Shown piece by piece: positions 54,521 through 62,935 of a DNA stretch of 64,000 nt. Source of the stretch: Cohnella xylanilytica (GTDB lineage Bacteria > Bacillota > Bacilli > Paenibacillales > Paenibacillaceae); the NCBI RefSeq assembly GCF_014212175.1, contig NZ_JACJVR010000032.1:1-64000 (forward strand), in the 5' to 3' direction. Within the stretch, counting starts at the first letter, position 1. Each line of letters begins with the position of its first letter. A model generated the notes under the pieces. That model was not told the origin of the DNA. It ran no database searches and saw only the letters and a program-made list of their open reading frames with translations. The position numbers and the translations under genes were made by a program.

Positions 54521-56347
54521 CTAGACGGTCGATCGGCGAATAAGCTCCAGGAACTCCGCCCCGTACTTCGCGTACTTGGCGTCGCCGATCCCGCGCACCC
54601 CGCGCATCGCCTGCTCCGTCGTCGGCTTCAGCTGGCTCATCTCCCGCAGCGTCGCGTCGTGGAAAATGACGAACGGCGGAACGCCCTCCCGGTCGGCCAT
54701 CTCCTTGCGCAGCTGGCGCAGCCGGTCGAACAGCACCGTATCGTAATCGCCGCCGTCCCCGCCCCCGGCTCCGTAGCGTCCCCGGCTGCGGCCGCGCGGA
54801 GCCGTCACGGCCGGTTCGACCCGGCGGAACACCTTCTCCTCGCCGTCCATGACGCCCCGCACCCGCTCGGCGAGCTGCACGACCGGGTACTGGCTGTCCG
54901 TCAGACGCAGATAGCCGTCGGCGATCAGCGCGTGAATGAGCTGCGTCAACTCCTTCTCCGACTTGTCCTTCATCATCCCGTAGACCGTCAGCGAATCGAA
55001 GCCGAATTGGCGGATCTTCGCGTCGTTCGCCCCGCGCAGCACCTTGGCGGTCAGCGTCACGCCGAAGCGCTGGCGCATCCGGGCCACGCAGGAGAAGACG
55101 ATCTTCGCCTCCCGCGTCACGTCCACGAGCTCCCTCTCGTCCGTGCAGTTGCCGCACCGGCCGCAGGGCTCGGCGTCCTCCTCGCCGAAGTACCGCACGA
55201 TGTTCCGCTGGAGGCAGTCCGAGGTGTTCGCGTATTCGACCATGTCGTTGAGCAGCCGGTAATCGTTCTTTTTCCGCTCCTCGTCCGCCTCGCTCCGTTC
55301 GATGAAGAACTTCTGCGTCGCCGTATCCGCCGGGGAGAACAGCAGCACGCATTCGCCCGGCTCCCCGTCGCGTCCCGCGCGTCCGGCTTCCTGGTAGTAG
55401 GCTTCGAGGTTCTTCGGCATGTTGTTATGCACGACGAACCGGACGTTCGACTTGTCGATGCCCATGCCGAAGGCGTTCGTCGCCACGATGACCTGCAGGT
55501 CGTCCCTTAGAAAAGCGTCCTGAGCCGCCTCCCGCTCCTCCTCGGAGAGGCCGGCGTGGTATTTGCCCGCCGCGATGCCGAGGCGGGTCAGGAACTCGTG
55601 GACGCTCTCCACCTCCCGCCGGGTCGCCGCGTACACGATGCCCGCCTGGCCGGGACGCTCCCGGATGAAGCGGGACAAGTAGTCCCGCTTGTCGGCGTTG
55701 CGCACGACCGAGAGCGACAGGTTGTCCCGGGCGTAGCCCGTCGTCACCCGCACCGGATCGGCCAATCGCAGCCGGCTCGCGATGTCCTCCTTGACGACGT
55801 CGGTCGCCGTCGCCGTGAACGCCGCCATGACCGGGCGCGGCTCGATGTGCGCGAGCAGCCGGACGATGCCCATGTAGCTCGGGCGGAAGTCGTGCCCCCA
55901 CTGCGAGACGCAGTGGGCCTCGTCCACCGCGACGAGCGGAACCGTCACCTGGCGGAGCATCGAGACGAAGCGTTCGGATTCGAGCCGCTCCGGCGCGATG
56001 TAGACGAGCTTGTACCGCCCTTGCACCATGCCCCGCAGCCGCTCGGTCGTCTCCTGCGCGGACAAGGAGCTGTTGATGTACGTCGCCGGGATGCCCGTCT
56101 CGTTCAGCGCGTCCACCTGGTCCTTCATGAGCGAGATAAGCGGCGAGACGACGAGGCTGACGCCCGGAAGCAGCACCGCGGGCAGCTGGTAGCAGATCGA
56201 CTTGCCGGCGCCGGTCGGCATGACGCCGAGCACGTCGCGGCCGTCCAGAATCGCTCCGACCAGCCGCTCCTGCCCGCTGCGGAACGAATCGTAGCCGTAA
56301 TACCGGCGAAGCGCCTCGCGGGCTTGTTCCAGCTTCTCCACCCCCAT
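54521..56347 (-). CDS. recQ: ATP-dependent DNA helicase RecQ
   Basis: The 608-residue product is a 3'-5' DNA helicase. It shows FRSGQERLVGAILDGRDVLG, Walker A VMPTGAGKSICYQLP, the DEAH box AVDEAHCVSQWGHDFRP, FTATATDVV and motif VI QEAGRAGRDGEPG. An RQC zinc-binding region with the cysteines of CLQRNIVRYFG and CGRCGNC follows, then a winged helix and a C-terminal HRDC domain (about 525-600). Full length for the family. ATG 56347 overlaps the last base of the HelD stop codon, so the two helicase genes are translationally coupled; GTG 56350 is an alternative start. Confidence 0.96.
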   Translation of the reverse strand: MGVEKLEQAREALRRYYGYDSFRSGQERLVGAILDGRDVLGVMPTGAGKSICYQLPAVLLPGVSLVVSPLISLMKDQVDALNETGIPATYINSSLSAQETTERLRGMVQGRYKLVYIAPERLESERFVSMLRQVTVPLVAVDEAHCVSQWGHDFRPSYMGIVRLLAHIEPRPVMAAFTATATDVVKEDIASRLRLADPVRVTTGYARDNLSLSVVRNADKRDYLSRFIRERPGQAGIVYAATRREVESVHEFLTRLGIAAGKYHAGLSEEEREAAQDAFLRDDLQVIVATNAFGMGIDKSNVRFVVHNNMPKNLEAYYQEAGRAGRDGEPGECVLLFSPADTATQKFFIERSEADEERKKNDYRLLNDMVEYANTSDCLQRNIVRYFGEEDAEPCGRCGNCTDERELVDVTREAKIVFSCVARMRQRFGVTLTAKVLRGANDAKIRQFGFDSLTVYGMMKDKSEKELTQLIHALIADGYLRLTDSQYPVVQLAERVRGVMDGEEKVFRRVEPAVTAPRGRSRGRYGAGGGDGGDYDTVLFDRLRQLRKEMADREGVPPFVIFHDATLREMSQLKPTTEQAMRGVRGIGDAKYAKYGAEFLELIRRSTV

Positions 56348-58710
56348 CACTCCTCATCCCCCTCATATCCGGACGGCAGGAATGGCGAACGCACGCCCAG
56401 GGAGTATACCCTCAGGACGTGCAGCGCCCGGGTGCATACCGTATAGAGCAGCTTGCGGTCCTGCTCCCTGCCGTACCGGCTGCCGGACGCGTCCCAGACG
56501 AGCACGGCGTCGAACTCGATGCCCTTCGACAGGTACGAGGGCAGAATCGAGACGCCCTTCGGCAGGTTCGCCGAGCCGCCCGTCACGAGCGTCACCGGCA
56601 CATCGTCCGCCAGCCGCTCCTTGATCACGGCGCTGGCGTTGCCGCATTCGCGGGCGGTCTTCGCGATGATGCCGATCGTCGCGTAGCCGGCTTCGAGCAG
56701 CTCGGCCGCGTCCTTGGCGATCCGGTCCGCCAGCTCGGCCCCGTCGCCGCATTCCGCGACCCGCGGAGGCTCGCCGTCGCGGTGGAACGGCGCGATGCCG
56801 GCCGCGTCCTCCGGCTTCAGAATCCGCTTCGAGAAGCGGACGATCGGCTCGGTCGACCGGTAGCTCGTCGACAGGCGCCACACCTCTGTCTCTTCCGGAG
56901 GAACAAGCCGCGTCCAGCCGCCGAAGCCGCCGCTCTCCTCCGCCTGCGCGTAGATCGCCTGGTTGAAGTCCCCGAGCACCGTCAGCCTCGCGCGCGGGAA
57001 CCTCTTGCGCAGGAACGCGGCCTGGAACGGCGAGTAATCCTGCGCCTCGTCGACGAACAGGTGGCGCACCTCGCCGTCCACCTTGCGGAAGCCCTCGAGC
57101 GCCTCCATCACGTAGAGCAGCGGCGTCGCGTCCTCGTGGTCGATGGTCTTGCGGCCGAGCGTCTCTTCGGCTCGCTGCGCCATCCACTCATAGCCGAGCG
57201 GAAGCCTGCCGTCCGGCGCGCAGGCCGTAAACAGCGTGCGGCTGCGGAACAGCTCCCCATACGTGGCGAGAGGGTCCATGAACCGGAACCCCTTGACGGC
57301 CTTGCGCAGCGGGGCGATCGCGTTCTCCGCCGCCCTCTTGAGCAGCAGCCCGGAGATCCGGTCCTCGTCGTCGAACGACTCCTCCCTGTACCCGCCTTCG
57401 CGCCGCAGCTCCACGTAAGCCCGCTGGATGTCCTCCTGGTCGGACAGCTCCGCCGCCTCTTCGACCCACGGCTCCTTCAGCTGGCTCTCCACCCAGGCAT
57501 CCAGCCGCTCGTTCAGCCATCTGCGCGTCTTGACGAGCCGGTCGCCGAAGTTCTCGCCTCCGAGCACGCCGTAGAACCGCTCGGCCGTCTCTTCGGCCGA
57601 CACGATCGTATCCTTGCGGAACCGCAGCGGCCGGAAGCGGACGCCTTCCCGCTCCAGCCTCTTCAAGTACCGGTTCACCGTCTCGAAGAAATGCTCCGAG
57701 CCCTTGTACCGGGCCGCCCGCTCGCGGGCTTCCCCGTCCGGCGTCCCTTCCGCGGCGGCCAGCGCCTCCGTCTGGGAGAACAGGTCCTCGACCTCGTACC
57801 GCCGCCCGAGCCTCGATTCGATCAGCTCGCGGAACGTCATCTGCCGCATGTTGGCTTCGCCCAGATCGGGCAGCACGCGCGAGACGTAGCCCTTGAACAC
57901 CGGATTCGGCGAGAAAAGCACGATCTGCTCCGAAGTCAACGTATCCCGGTAGCGGTACAGCAAATACGCGATCCGCTGCAGCGCGGCCGACGTCTTCCCG
58001 CTTCCGGCGGCTCCCTGGACGACGAGCAGCTTGTGCTTCTCGTCGCGGATGATGCGGTTCTGCTCCTTCTGGATCGTCGCCACGATGCTCTTCATGGACG
58101 TATCCGACCGCTCGGACAGAACCGCCTGCAGAATGTCGTCCCCGATCGTCTCCTCCGTATCGAAGACGTGCTTCAAGACGCCCCCGCGGATGACGAACTG
58201 CCGCTTCAGCGTCAAGTCGCCTTCGATCGTTCCGCTCGGCGTCTCGTACGAGGCCGGACCCGGCTCGTGATCGTAGAACAGGCTCGACACGGGCGCGCGC
58301 CAGTCGTAGACGTAGAACGTCTCCCCGTCGTCGCCGACGAGCGTGGACCTTCCAATATAGATTCGATCCGCTTGGCCCTCCCCCGCCTCCGCGAAGTCGA
58401 TCCTCGCGAAGTACGGATTATCGCGCTGCAGCGCCAGCCGCGACGCGGCGGTGGACGCGACCTTGTGGCTCCGCTCGCGCTCGGCCAGCAGCTCGGCCTG
58501 CTGGACGATGCTGCTCCACGTCTCCCCGAGCTCGGTCGCGTCCGAGAAATTGACCGTCACGTCGTCCCAGAATTCCTGCCGGATGCCGACGACGTCTCCG
58601 CGCCGCTCGCCCAGCACCGACAGCTCCTTCAGCAGCCGGCGTTCGATGACGCCGAGCGCCTCGGAGAGCCGCCGTTCCTCTTCCTCGCGGATAGACCGCT
58701 CCTTCGACAC
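56347..58710 (-). CDS. helD: RNA polymerase recycling helicase HelD
   Basis: The 787-residue product is a UvrD-like superfamily 1 protein of the HelD type, which binds RNA polymerase and releases stalled complexes. It has an N-terminal coiled coil (about 5-65, rich in Glu/Arg), YIGRSTLVGDDGETFYVYDW, Walker A VVQGAAGSGKTSAALQRIAY, motif II HLFVDEAQDYSPFQAAF, motif III LTVLGDFNQAIYAQ and a C-terminal VKER/ITLVTGGSANLPKGVSI-like region. I chose GTG 58710 (VSKERSIREEEE), which follows AAAGGAAG; the longer frame lacks a ribosome binding site. It is followed by recQ with a one-base overlap. Confidence 0.92.
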   Translation of the reverse strand: MSKERSIREEEERRLSEALGVIERRLLKELSVLGERRGDVVGIRQEFWDDVTVNFSDATELGETWSSIVQQAELLAERERSHKVASTAASRLALQRDNPYFARIDFAEAGEGQADRIYIGRSTLVGDDGETFYVYDWRAPVSSLFYDHEPGPASYETPSGTIEGDLTLKRQFVIRGGVLKHVFDTEETIGDDILQAVLSERSDTSMKSIVATIQKEQNRIIRDEKHKLLVVQGAAGSGKTSAALQRIAYLLYRYRDTLTSEQIVLFSPNPVFKGYVSRVLPDLGEANMRQMTFRELIESRLGRRYEVEDLFSQTEALAAAEGTPDGEARERAARYKGSEHFFETVNRYLKRLEREGVRFRPLRFRKDTIVSAEETAERFYGVLGGENFGDRLVKTRRWLNERLDAWVESQLKEPWVEEAAELSDQEDIQRAYVELRREGGYREESFDDEDRISGLLLKRAAENAIAPLRKAVKGFRFMDPLATYGELFRSRTLFTACAPDGRLPLGYEWMAQRAEETLGRKTIDHEDATPLLYVMEALEGFRKVDGEVRHLFVDEAQDYSPFQAAFLRKRFPRARLTVLGDFNQAIYAQAEESGGFGGWTRLVPPEETEVWRLSTSYRSTEPIVRFSKRILKPEDAAGIAPFHRDGEPPRVAECGDGAELADRIAKDAAELLEAGYATIGIIAKTARECGNASAVIKERLADDVPVTLVTGGSANLPKGVSILPSYLSKGIEFDAVLVWDASGSRYGREQDRKLLYTVCTRALHVLRVYSLGVRSPFLPSGYEGDEE

Positions 58711-58849
58711 AAGCCTCTTCCTTTCCCCTGGCGAACTTATCGATATCCCTTGTTGTAACATGCCGACCGGCAGAGTGCAAGCCGCGCGGACCGGCAAAAT
58801 GGACTCGCGTACCGCCGCCATTCGCCGCGGGCGAATCCGTCCAACGCTT

Positions 58850-58858
58850 CATATGTTA
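58850..58858 (+). promoter_or_regulatory. Possible late-sporulation -10 element
   Basis: CATATGTTA fits the SigK-type CATANNNTA pattern and lies 30 bp before the small basic protein gene. No clear -35 is seen, so this is weak. Confidence 0.25.
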
Positions 58859-58888
58859 TCGGGAAGCTCACGGACGAGGAGGTCTCCG

Positions 58889-59080
58889 ATGGCACGCACG
58901 CGCAGACGCAAGCGCGCTAGCACCGGCACCCGCATCCGGACGTTCCGGCGCCGGATCGGCCGCAACCGCTACCTGATCATCAAGATTTACCAGACGGCCG
59001 CGGCTCGCGCCGAATCGGGCAACGCTCTCGCGAGCAACGCCTTGAACATCCAGATCAAGAAGACCGTCAAGCGCGGCTAA
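58889..59080 (+). CDS. Small basic protein, 63 residues
   Basis: ATG 58889 follows GGAGG at ideal spacing. The N-terminal half is almost entirely Arg/Lys/Thr (ARTRRRKRASTGTRIRTFRR) and the C-terminal half reads ESGNALASNALNIQIKKTVK. The GNA..-NA motif is shared with the next small gene. I do not recognise a family. The charge suggests nucleic-acid binding, and the overall style recalls small spore-associated proteins, but neither is shown. It is divergent from helD and followed after 44 bp by its apparent paralogue, then a strong terminator. Confidence 0.65.
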   Translation: MARTRRRKRASTGTRIRTFRRRIGRNRYLIIKIYQTAAARAESGNALASNALNIQIKKTVKRG

Positions 59081-59124
59081 ACGGCACCCCTTCGCCGCCC
59101 GTTCGGGGAAAGGAGGTGCTCCCG

Positions 59125-59277
59125 ATGAAGCGTTCGTCCTCCCGCACGCGGAAATGGAACGACGGCAAGACGAAGGTCCGGGTCCGGCAATCCGCCAGCG
59201 CGGTTATCAACCAAGGCGGCAACGCCATCTCCATCAACGCGTCGGAGATCGGAGTCGTCCGCATCCGCCCGCAATGA
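59125..59277 (+). CDS. Small basic protein, 50 residues, likely paralogue of the preceding gene
   Basis: AAGGAGGTG precedes the ATG at 59125. The product starts MKRSSSRTRKWNDGKTKVRV and ends with GGNAISINASEIGVVRIRPQ. The GNAI..NA..I pattern matches GNAL.SNA..I in the gene before it, so the two are probably diverged copies with different basic N-termini. No known domain is recognised. The pair is cotranscribed up to the terminator at 59285. Confidence 0.65.
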   Translation: MKRSSSRTRKWNDGKTKVRVRQSASAVINQGGNAISINASEIGVVRIRPQ

Positions 59278-59284
59278 CGCGCGG

Positions 59285-59320
59285 CGCCCCGCGGTTGTCC
59301 GCGGGGCGTCTCTCGTTTTT
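59285..59320 (+). terminator. Terminator of the small basic protein pair
   Basis: CGCCCCGCGG (59285-59294) pairs perfectly with CCGCGGGGCG (59299-59308) over a TTGT loop, followed by TCTCTCGTTTTT. Confidence 0.85.
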
Positions 59321-59819
59321 ATAATCGCTTCTCCATACAGAAGTAGGGCAGCTTCCTCATCGGATACCGGACCCGGCCGACCTCCCGGTATCCGTTCTTG
59401 CCGTACAGCGACAACGCCCCGGGATTGCCGCTGAACACGTCGAGCCGAATGCTCGTGCCGCCGATCTCCCGGGCCTCGTTCTCCGCGAACGCCAGCAGCC
59501 TTTTCCCCACCCCTCGGCCCTGCAGCTCCGGATGAACGGCCAGCCGGTGGATGCATGCCGGCGTCCCTTCGCGGTCCTCCCAGTCGAGCGGCCCGTATAG
59601 GTCGCTCATCTCCCGGTCGACGACGACGGCGGCGACGATCCGCCCCCCGTCCCGAATCCCGAAGGCGGTTCCGCGGAGAAGATCCTTCTTCACAACGAAC
59701 CCGTTCGGATAGAACAGGTCCCACTGCTTCACCCCGTCCTTGCGCAGATCGGCCGTCACCGTCCGATACAGCTTCAGGAGCCGCCTCTTGTCCTCGGGAA
59801 CCAGCTTCTCGATCTGCAT
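59319..59819 (-). CDS. GNAT family N-acetyltransferase
   Basis: The 166-residue product shows the GNAT motif A in IHRLAVHPELQGRGVGKRLL and the following FAENEAREIGGTSIRLDVFS, then LYGKNGYREVGRVRYP at the C-terminus. The substrate is unknown. GGGGGAAG precedes the ATG. It is the second gene of a probable operon with the membrane protein at 59833 (13 bp gap). Confidence 0.92.
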   Translation of the reverse strand: MQIEKLVPEDKRRLLKLYRTVTADLRKDGVKQWDLFYPNGFVVKKDLLRGTAFGIRDGGRIVAAVVVDREMSDLYGPLDWEDREGTPACIHRLAVHPELQGRGVGKRLLAFAENEAREIGGTSIRLDVFSGNPGALSLYGKNGYREVGRVRYPMRKLPYFCMEKRL

Positions 59820-59832
59820 CGGCTTCCCCCTC

Positions 59833-60447
59833 TTATCGCCGTTCCGCCGACTTGATGGCGTTCAGCTTCCCGACCGAATGCTTGCGGTAGACGACCGTCC
59901 ACAGCACGGCGGCCCCGATGAAGCCGTACAGCACGAAGTTGGACAGCGCCAGATAATGTTCCGTGGACAGCTCGAACGCCATCGTGACGCGAACCGCCGC
60001 TTCCGCGGTCAGAACGAGGCCCCATACGAAGGTCATGAGCCGCATGACGAACCGGAAGTAGACGTAGTTCCAGTTCGCGGCGAATTGGCTCTGGCCGACG
60101 AACCGCTCGGCGAGATAGAACATGAGGGGACGGCGGAACAGCAGAGAGCCGAGGAATACGAGGCCGACGGAAGCCGTGATCAGCGATTCGCGGACGAGCA
60201 GAATTTTCTCGCTGCCCCCGAGCAGGACGAGGACGAACGTCAGAATGAACGTGAACAGCATCAGCGAGCCGAACGCGTCGAGCTTGCGGTGCTTGGCGAG
60301 GTAGAGCAGGTTCTCGGCGAGCGGCACGAGAGTGGCGACGGACAGGGCGGCGAGGCTGCTCATGTAGGGTTGGAGCCAGACGTACAGCGCCCACGGGACG
60401 ACCCCGTTCAGCAGAAGGGTAAGGATGACTTGCGCGCGTTTGGACAT
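59833..60447 (-). CDS. VC0807-like integral membrane protein
   Basis: The 204-residue product has about six membrane helices: VILTLLLNGVVPWALYVWL, LAALSVATLVPLAENLLYL, LMLFTFILTFVLVLLGGSEK and others, with the conserved VRESLITASVGLVFLGSLLF and RPLMFYLAERF of the VC0807 family. Its role is unknown. ATG 60447 (MSKRAQVIL) follows AAAGGTGG; the open frame starts four codons earlier at a GTG inside that site. It is located between the TetR gene at 60491 (upstream, same strand, 43 bp) and a GNAT gene, so it may be part of the TetR-controlled unit. Confidence 0.85.
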   Translation of the reverse strand: MSKRAQVILTLLLNGVVPWALYVWLQPYMSSLAALSVATLVPLAENLLYLAKHRKLDAFGSLMLFTFILTFVLVLLGGSEKILLVRESLITASVGLVFLGSLLFRRPLMFYLAERFVGQSQFAANWNYVYFRFVMRLMTFVWGLVLTAEAAVRVTMAFELSTEHYLALSNFVLYGFIGAAVLWTVVYRKHSVGKLNAIKSAERR

Positions 60448-60490
60448 GGAATGAACCACCTTTATTATCGATTGGGTTAGAAATTGCCGA

Positions 60491-61072
60491 CTAGCTCAGA
60501 GTCCTTCTCATGAATTGAACCAGCTCTTCGACGGTGATCGAGTTGTTCCTTCGAGTGGCCGCGCTGTGCGTGCGCATGCCGTACATGAAGAGGATAAGCG
60601 ATTCCGCGAGCTTCGCGCTGTCCGCCTCCGCCGGGATGTAGCCCGCCTTCTTCCCCGCTTCGATCCACGACGAGCACGTCTTCAGCGTGTAATCGTGAAT
60701 CTCCTCGACGAGCTCGGCTACCTTCGGCTGATCCATCTGGCTGAGCAAGTAAATGAATATTTTGTTCGTGACGTTCTCATAGGACGAGGCTCTGGCCATT
60801 CCTTCCGCGATCGTCCGAAGCGGCCTCTCGAGCCCCGACGAGTTCGGATCGTTCGCCGCTTCGTTGAAGCGCTGGTTCGCCTTCTCGACCCGGGATTTGA
60901 GCACGAGGCCGAGCAATTCGTCCTTGCTGCTCACGTAGTGGTAGATCGCGCCCTTGGACAGGCCGGAGCTTCGGATAATATCCTGCAGCGTCATCTGCCG
61001 GCAGCCCTTCTCCTGGATGAGAGCTTCGGCGGCGTCCATGATTTTCTGCAAACTGTTGGTTGAGACGGTCAT
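60491..61072 (-). CDS. TetR/AcrR family regulator
   Basis: The 193-residue product has the TetR helix-turn-helix (IMDAAEALIQEKGCRQMTLQ, IRSSGLSKGAIYHYVSSKDE) and a TetR_C-type helical domain. AAAAGGGG precedes the ATG. Two copies of a palindrome lie upstream, one of them inside its promoter, so it most likely represses itself and the following membrane protein and GNAT genes. The effector is unknown. Confidence 0.94.
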   Translation of the reverse strand: MTVSTNSLQKIMDAAEALIQEKGCRQMTLQDIIRSSGLSKGAIYHYVSSKDELLGLVLKSRVEKANQRFNEAANDPNSSGLERPLRTIAEGMARASSYENVTNKIFIYLLSQMDQPKVAELVEEIHDYTLKTCSSWIEAGKKAGYIPAEADSAKLAESLILFMYGMRTHSAATRRNNSITVEELVQFMRRTLS

Positions 61073-61185
61073 GTTCGTTCCCCTTTTCGGTTGCTGCCCG
61101 GCGGCGATGTTGCGGCGTTTCGGGTTTGCGGCGTTGTTGTGCTGCGGTGTTGCAGATCTGCGGGCTTGCGCGTTCCTCGCCCTTC

Positions 61186-61242
61186 AAACCGACCGCCGGT
61201 ATGCCATGCGTTCATTATTCCATACCGACCGCCGGTATGTCA
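61186..61242 (-). promoter_or_regulatory. TetR promoter with two palindromic operators
   Basis: On the minus strand a perfect TTGACA (61237-61242) and AATAAT (61213-61218) flank an 18-bp spacer. The palindrome CATACCGACCGCCGGTATG (61220-61238) fills that spacer. A second copy with one arm end changed lies at 61186-61203, 35 bp away. The rest of 61073-61470 has no supported gene; CATATACAT at 61420-61428 could be a sporulation-type -10 for spoVR. Confidence 0.65.
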
Positions 61243-61469
61243 ATAGGGCGGATACCGCAATTTCACTTTTCCGCCGTCCCTTTTTCAATAACTCGTACGC
61301 TCCGCTTCTTCCCCGCTCGTTACTGCCTTTTTTTCCATAACTCCGCGTGCCGCCCCCCCTCCCCGCGACACTTGCCGCCCCGCCGGCTCGTCCCCCAGTC
61401 ACGCCCGGCCGGGTTCCGGCATATACATAGCGTGGTAATACTATTGCCTTCGGCAAGGGGGTTCATCGC

Positions 61470-62882
61470 ATGTTCATGTCCCATGGAGACGAATACATCG
61501 AACTGGAGGCCGCCATCGAGGAGATCACCGAGATCGCGCGCGGCTTCGGGCTCGACTTCTACCCGATGCGGTACGAGATCTGCCCGTCCGACATCATCTA
61601 CACGTTCGGCGCGTACGGAATGCCCACCCGGTTCAGCCATTGGAGCTTCGGCAAAACCTTCAATCGCATGAAGATGCAGTACGACCTCGGCCTCAGCAAA
61701 ATCTACGAGCTCGTCATCAACTCCAATCCCTGCTACGCCTTCCTGCTCGACGGCAATACCCTCGTCCAGAACAAGCTGATCGTCGCCCACGTGCTCGCGC
61801 ACTGCGACTTCTTCAAGAACAACGCCCGCTTCTCCGCCTCGAACCGCAACATGGTCGAGAGCATGTCGGCGACCGCCGAGCGGGTGAACCAATACGAGAT
61901 CGAATACGGCAGCGAAGAAGTGGAGAAGTTCCTCGACGCGGTGATGGCGATCCAGGAGCACGTCGATCCGCGGCTCGTCCGGCCGCAAGGGCTCGACAAG
62001 CGGCGCTACCTGGAGTGGCAGAAGCGCGAAGAGAAGGAGCGGGCCGGCAGGAGCGCGGGGCCGTCCACGCCCTACGACGACCTGTGGTCGCTGGAGGAGA
62101 GGGAGAACGAGGAGAAGGCGGCCGAGCAGACGTCCGCCCCGGAGACGCGCCGCTTCCCGCCGGAGCCCGAGAAGGACCTGCTCTGGTTCATTCAGGAATT
62201 CTCCCCCTACCTGACCGATTGGCAGCGCGACATCCTGTCGATGCTGCGCGAGGAGATGCTCTACTTCTGGCCCCAGATCGAGACGAAAATCATGAACGAA
62301 GGCTGGGCGACGTTCTGGCACCAGCGGATCATGCGCGAGCTGCCGCTCACGAGCGAGGAGACGATCGAGTACGCGAAGCTCAATTCGGCCGTCGTGCAGC
62401 CGTCGCGGAGCTCGCTCAACCCGTATTATCTGGGGCTTAAGATTTTCGAGGACATCGAGAAGCGGTGGGGACGGGAGAAGATCTTCGAGGTGCGGGAGCT
62501 GGATTCGGACCCTTCGTTCCTGCGCAACTATCTGACCAAGGAATTGACGGAGGAGCTGGACCTGTACGTATTCGAGAAAAAAGGGCCGGAATGGACGATC
62601 ACGGACAAAGCGTGGGAGAACGTCCGCGATCAGCTCGTCTATTCGAGGGTGAACGGGGGCTTCCCGTACCTCGTCGTCACCGACGGGGATTACCAGCGCG
62701 CCGGGGAGCTGTATTTGACCCATCTGTACGAAGGCACGGAGCTCGACCTGAAGTACGTCGAGCGGACGATGCCGTACGTCGTGCAGCTCTGGGGCAAGCC
62801 GGCGCATCTGGAGACGGTCGTCGACGGCAAGCCCGTCCTGTTCAGCTGCGACGGCAAGAAGACGACGCGCAGAAATGTTTAA
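61470..62882 (+). CDS. spoVR: Stage V sporulation protein R
   Basis: SpoVR is needed for spore cortex formation in B. subtilis and often works with YhbH and PrkA. The 470-residue product has the family start [20 protein letters not shown] and [50 protein letters not shown] and the C-terminal [20 protein letters not shown]. An Arg/Glu-rich linker (about 190-235) is rather variable. AAGGGGG lies eight bases before ATG 61470. An SDR gene follows after 53 bp, and yhbH lies 46 kb away in the same window. Confidence 0.95.
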   Translation: MFMSHGDEYIELEAAIEEITEIARGFGLDFYPMRYEICPSDIIYTFGAYGMPTRFSHWSFGKTFNRMKMQYDLGLSKIYELVINSNPCYAFLLDGNTLVQNKLIVAHVLAHCDFFKNNARFSASNRNMVESMSATAERVNQYEIEYGSEEVEKFLDAVMAIQEHVDPRLVRPQGLDKRRYLEWQKREEKERAGRSAGPSTPYDDLWSLEERENEEKAAEQTSAPETRRFPPEPEKDLLWFIQEFSPYLTDWQRDILSMLREEMLYFWPQIETKIMNEGWATFWHQRIMRELPLTSEETIEYAKLNSAVVQPSRSSLNPYYLGLKIFEDIEKRWGREKIFEVRELDSDPSFLRNYLTKELTEELDLYVFEKKGPEWTITDKAWENVRDQLVYSRVNGGFPYLVVTDGDYQRAGELYLTHLYEGTELDLKYVERTMPYVVQLWGKPAHLETVVDGKPVLFSCDGKKTTRRNV

Positions 62883-62935
62883 AAATCGGGCGGCGGTCGT
62901 AATCTACTCCTAAAGGAAAGGAGTGGATTGCCATC

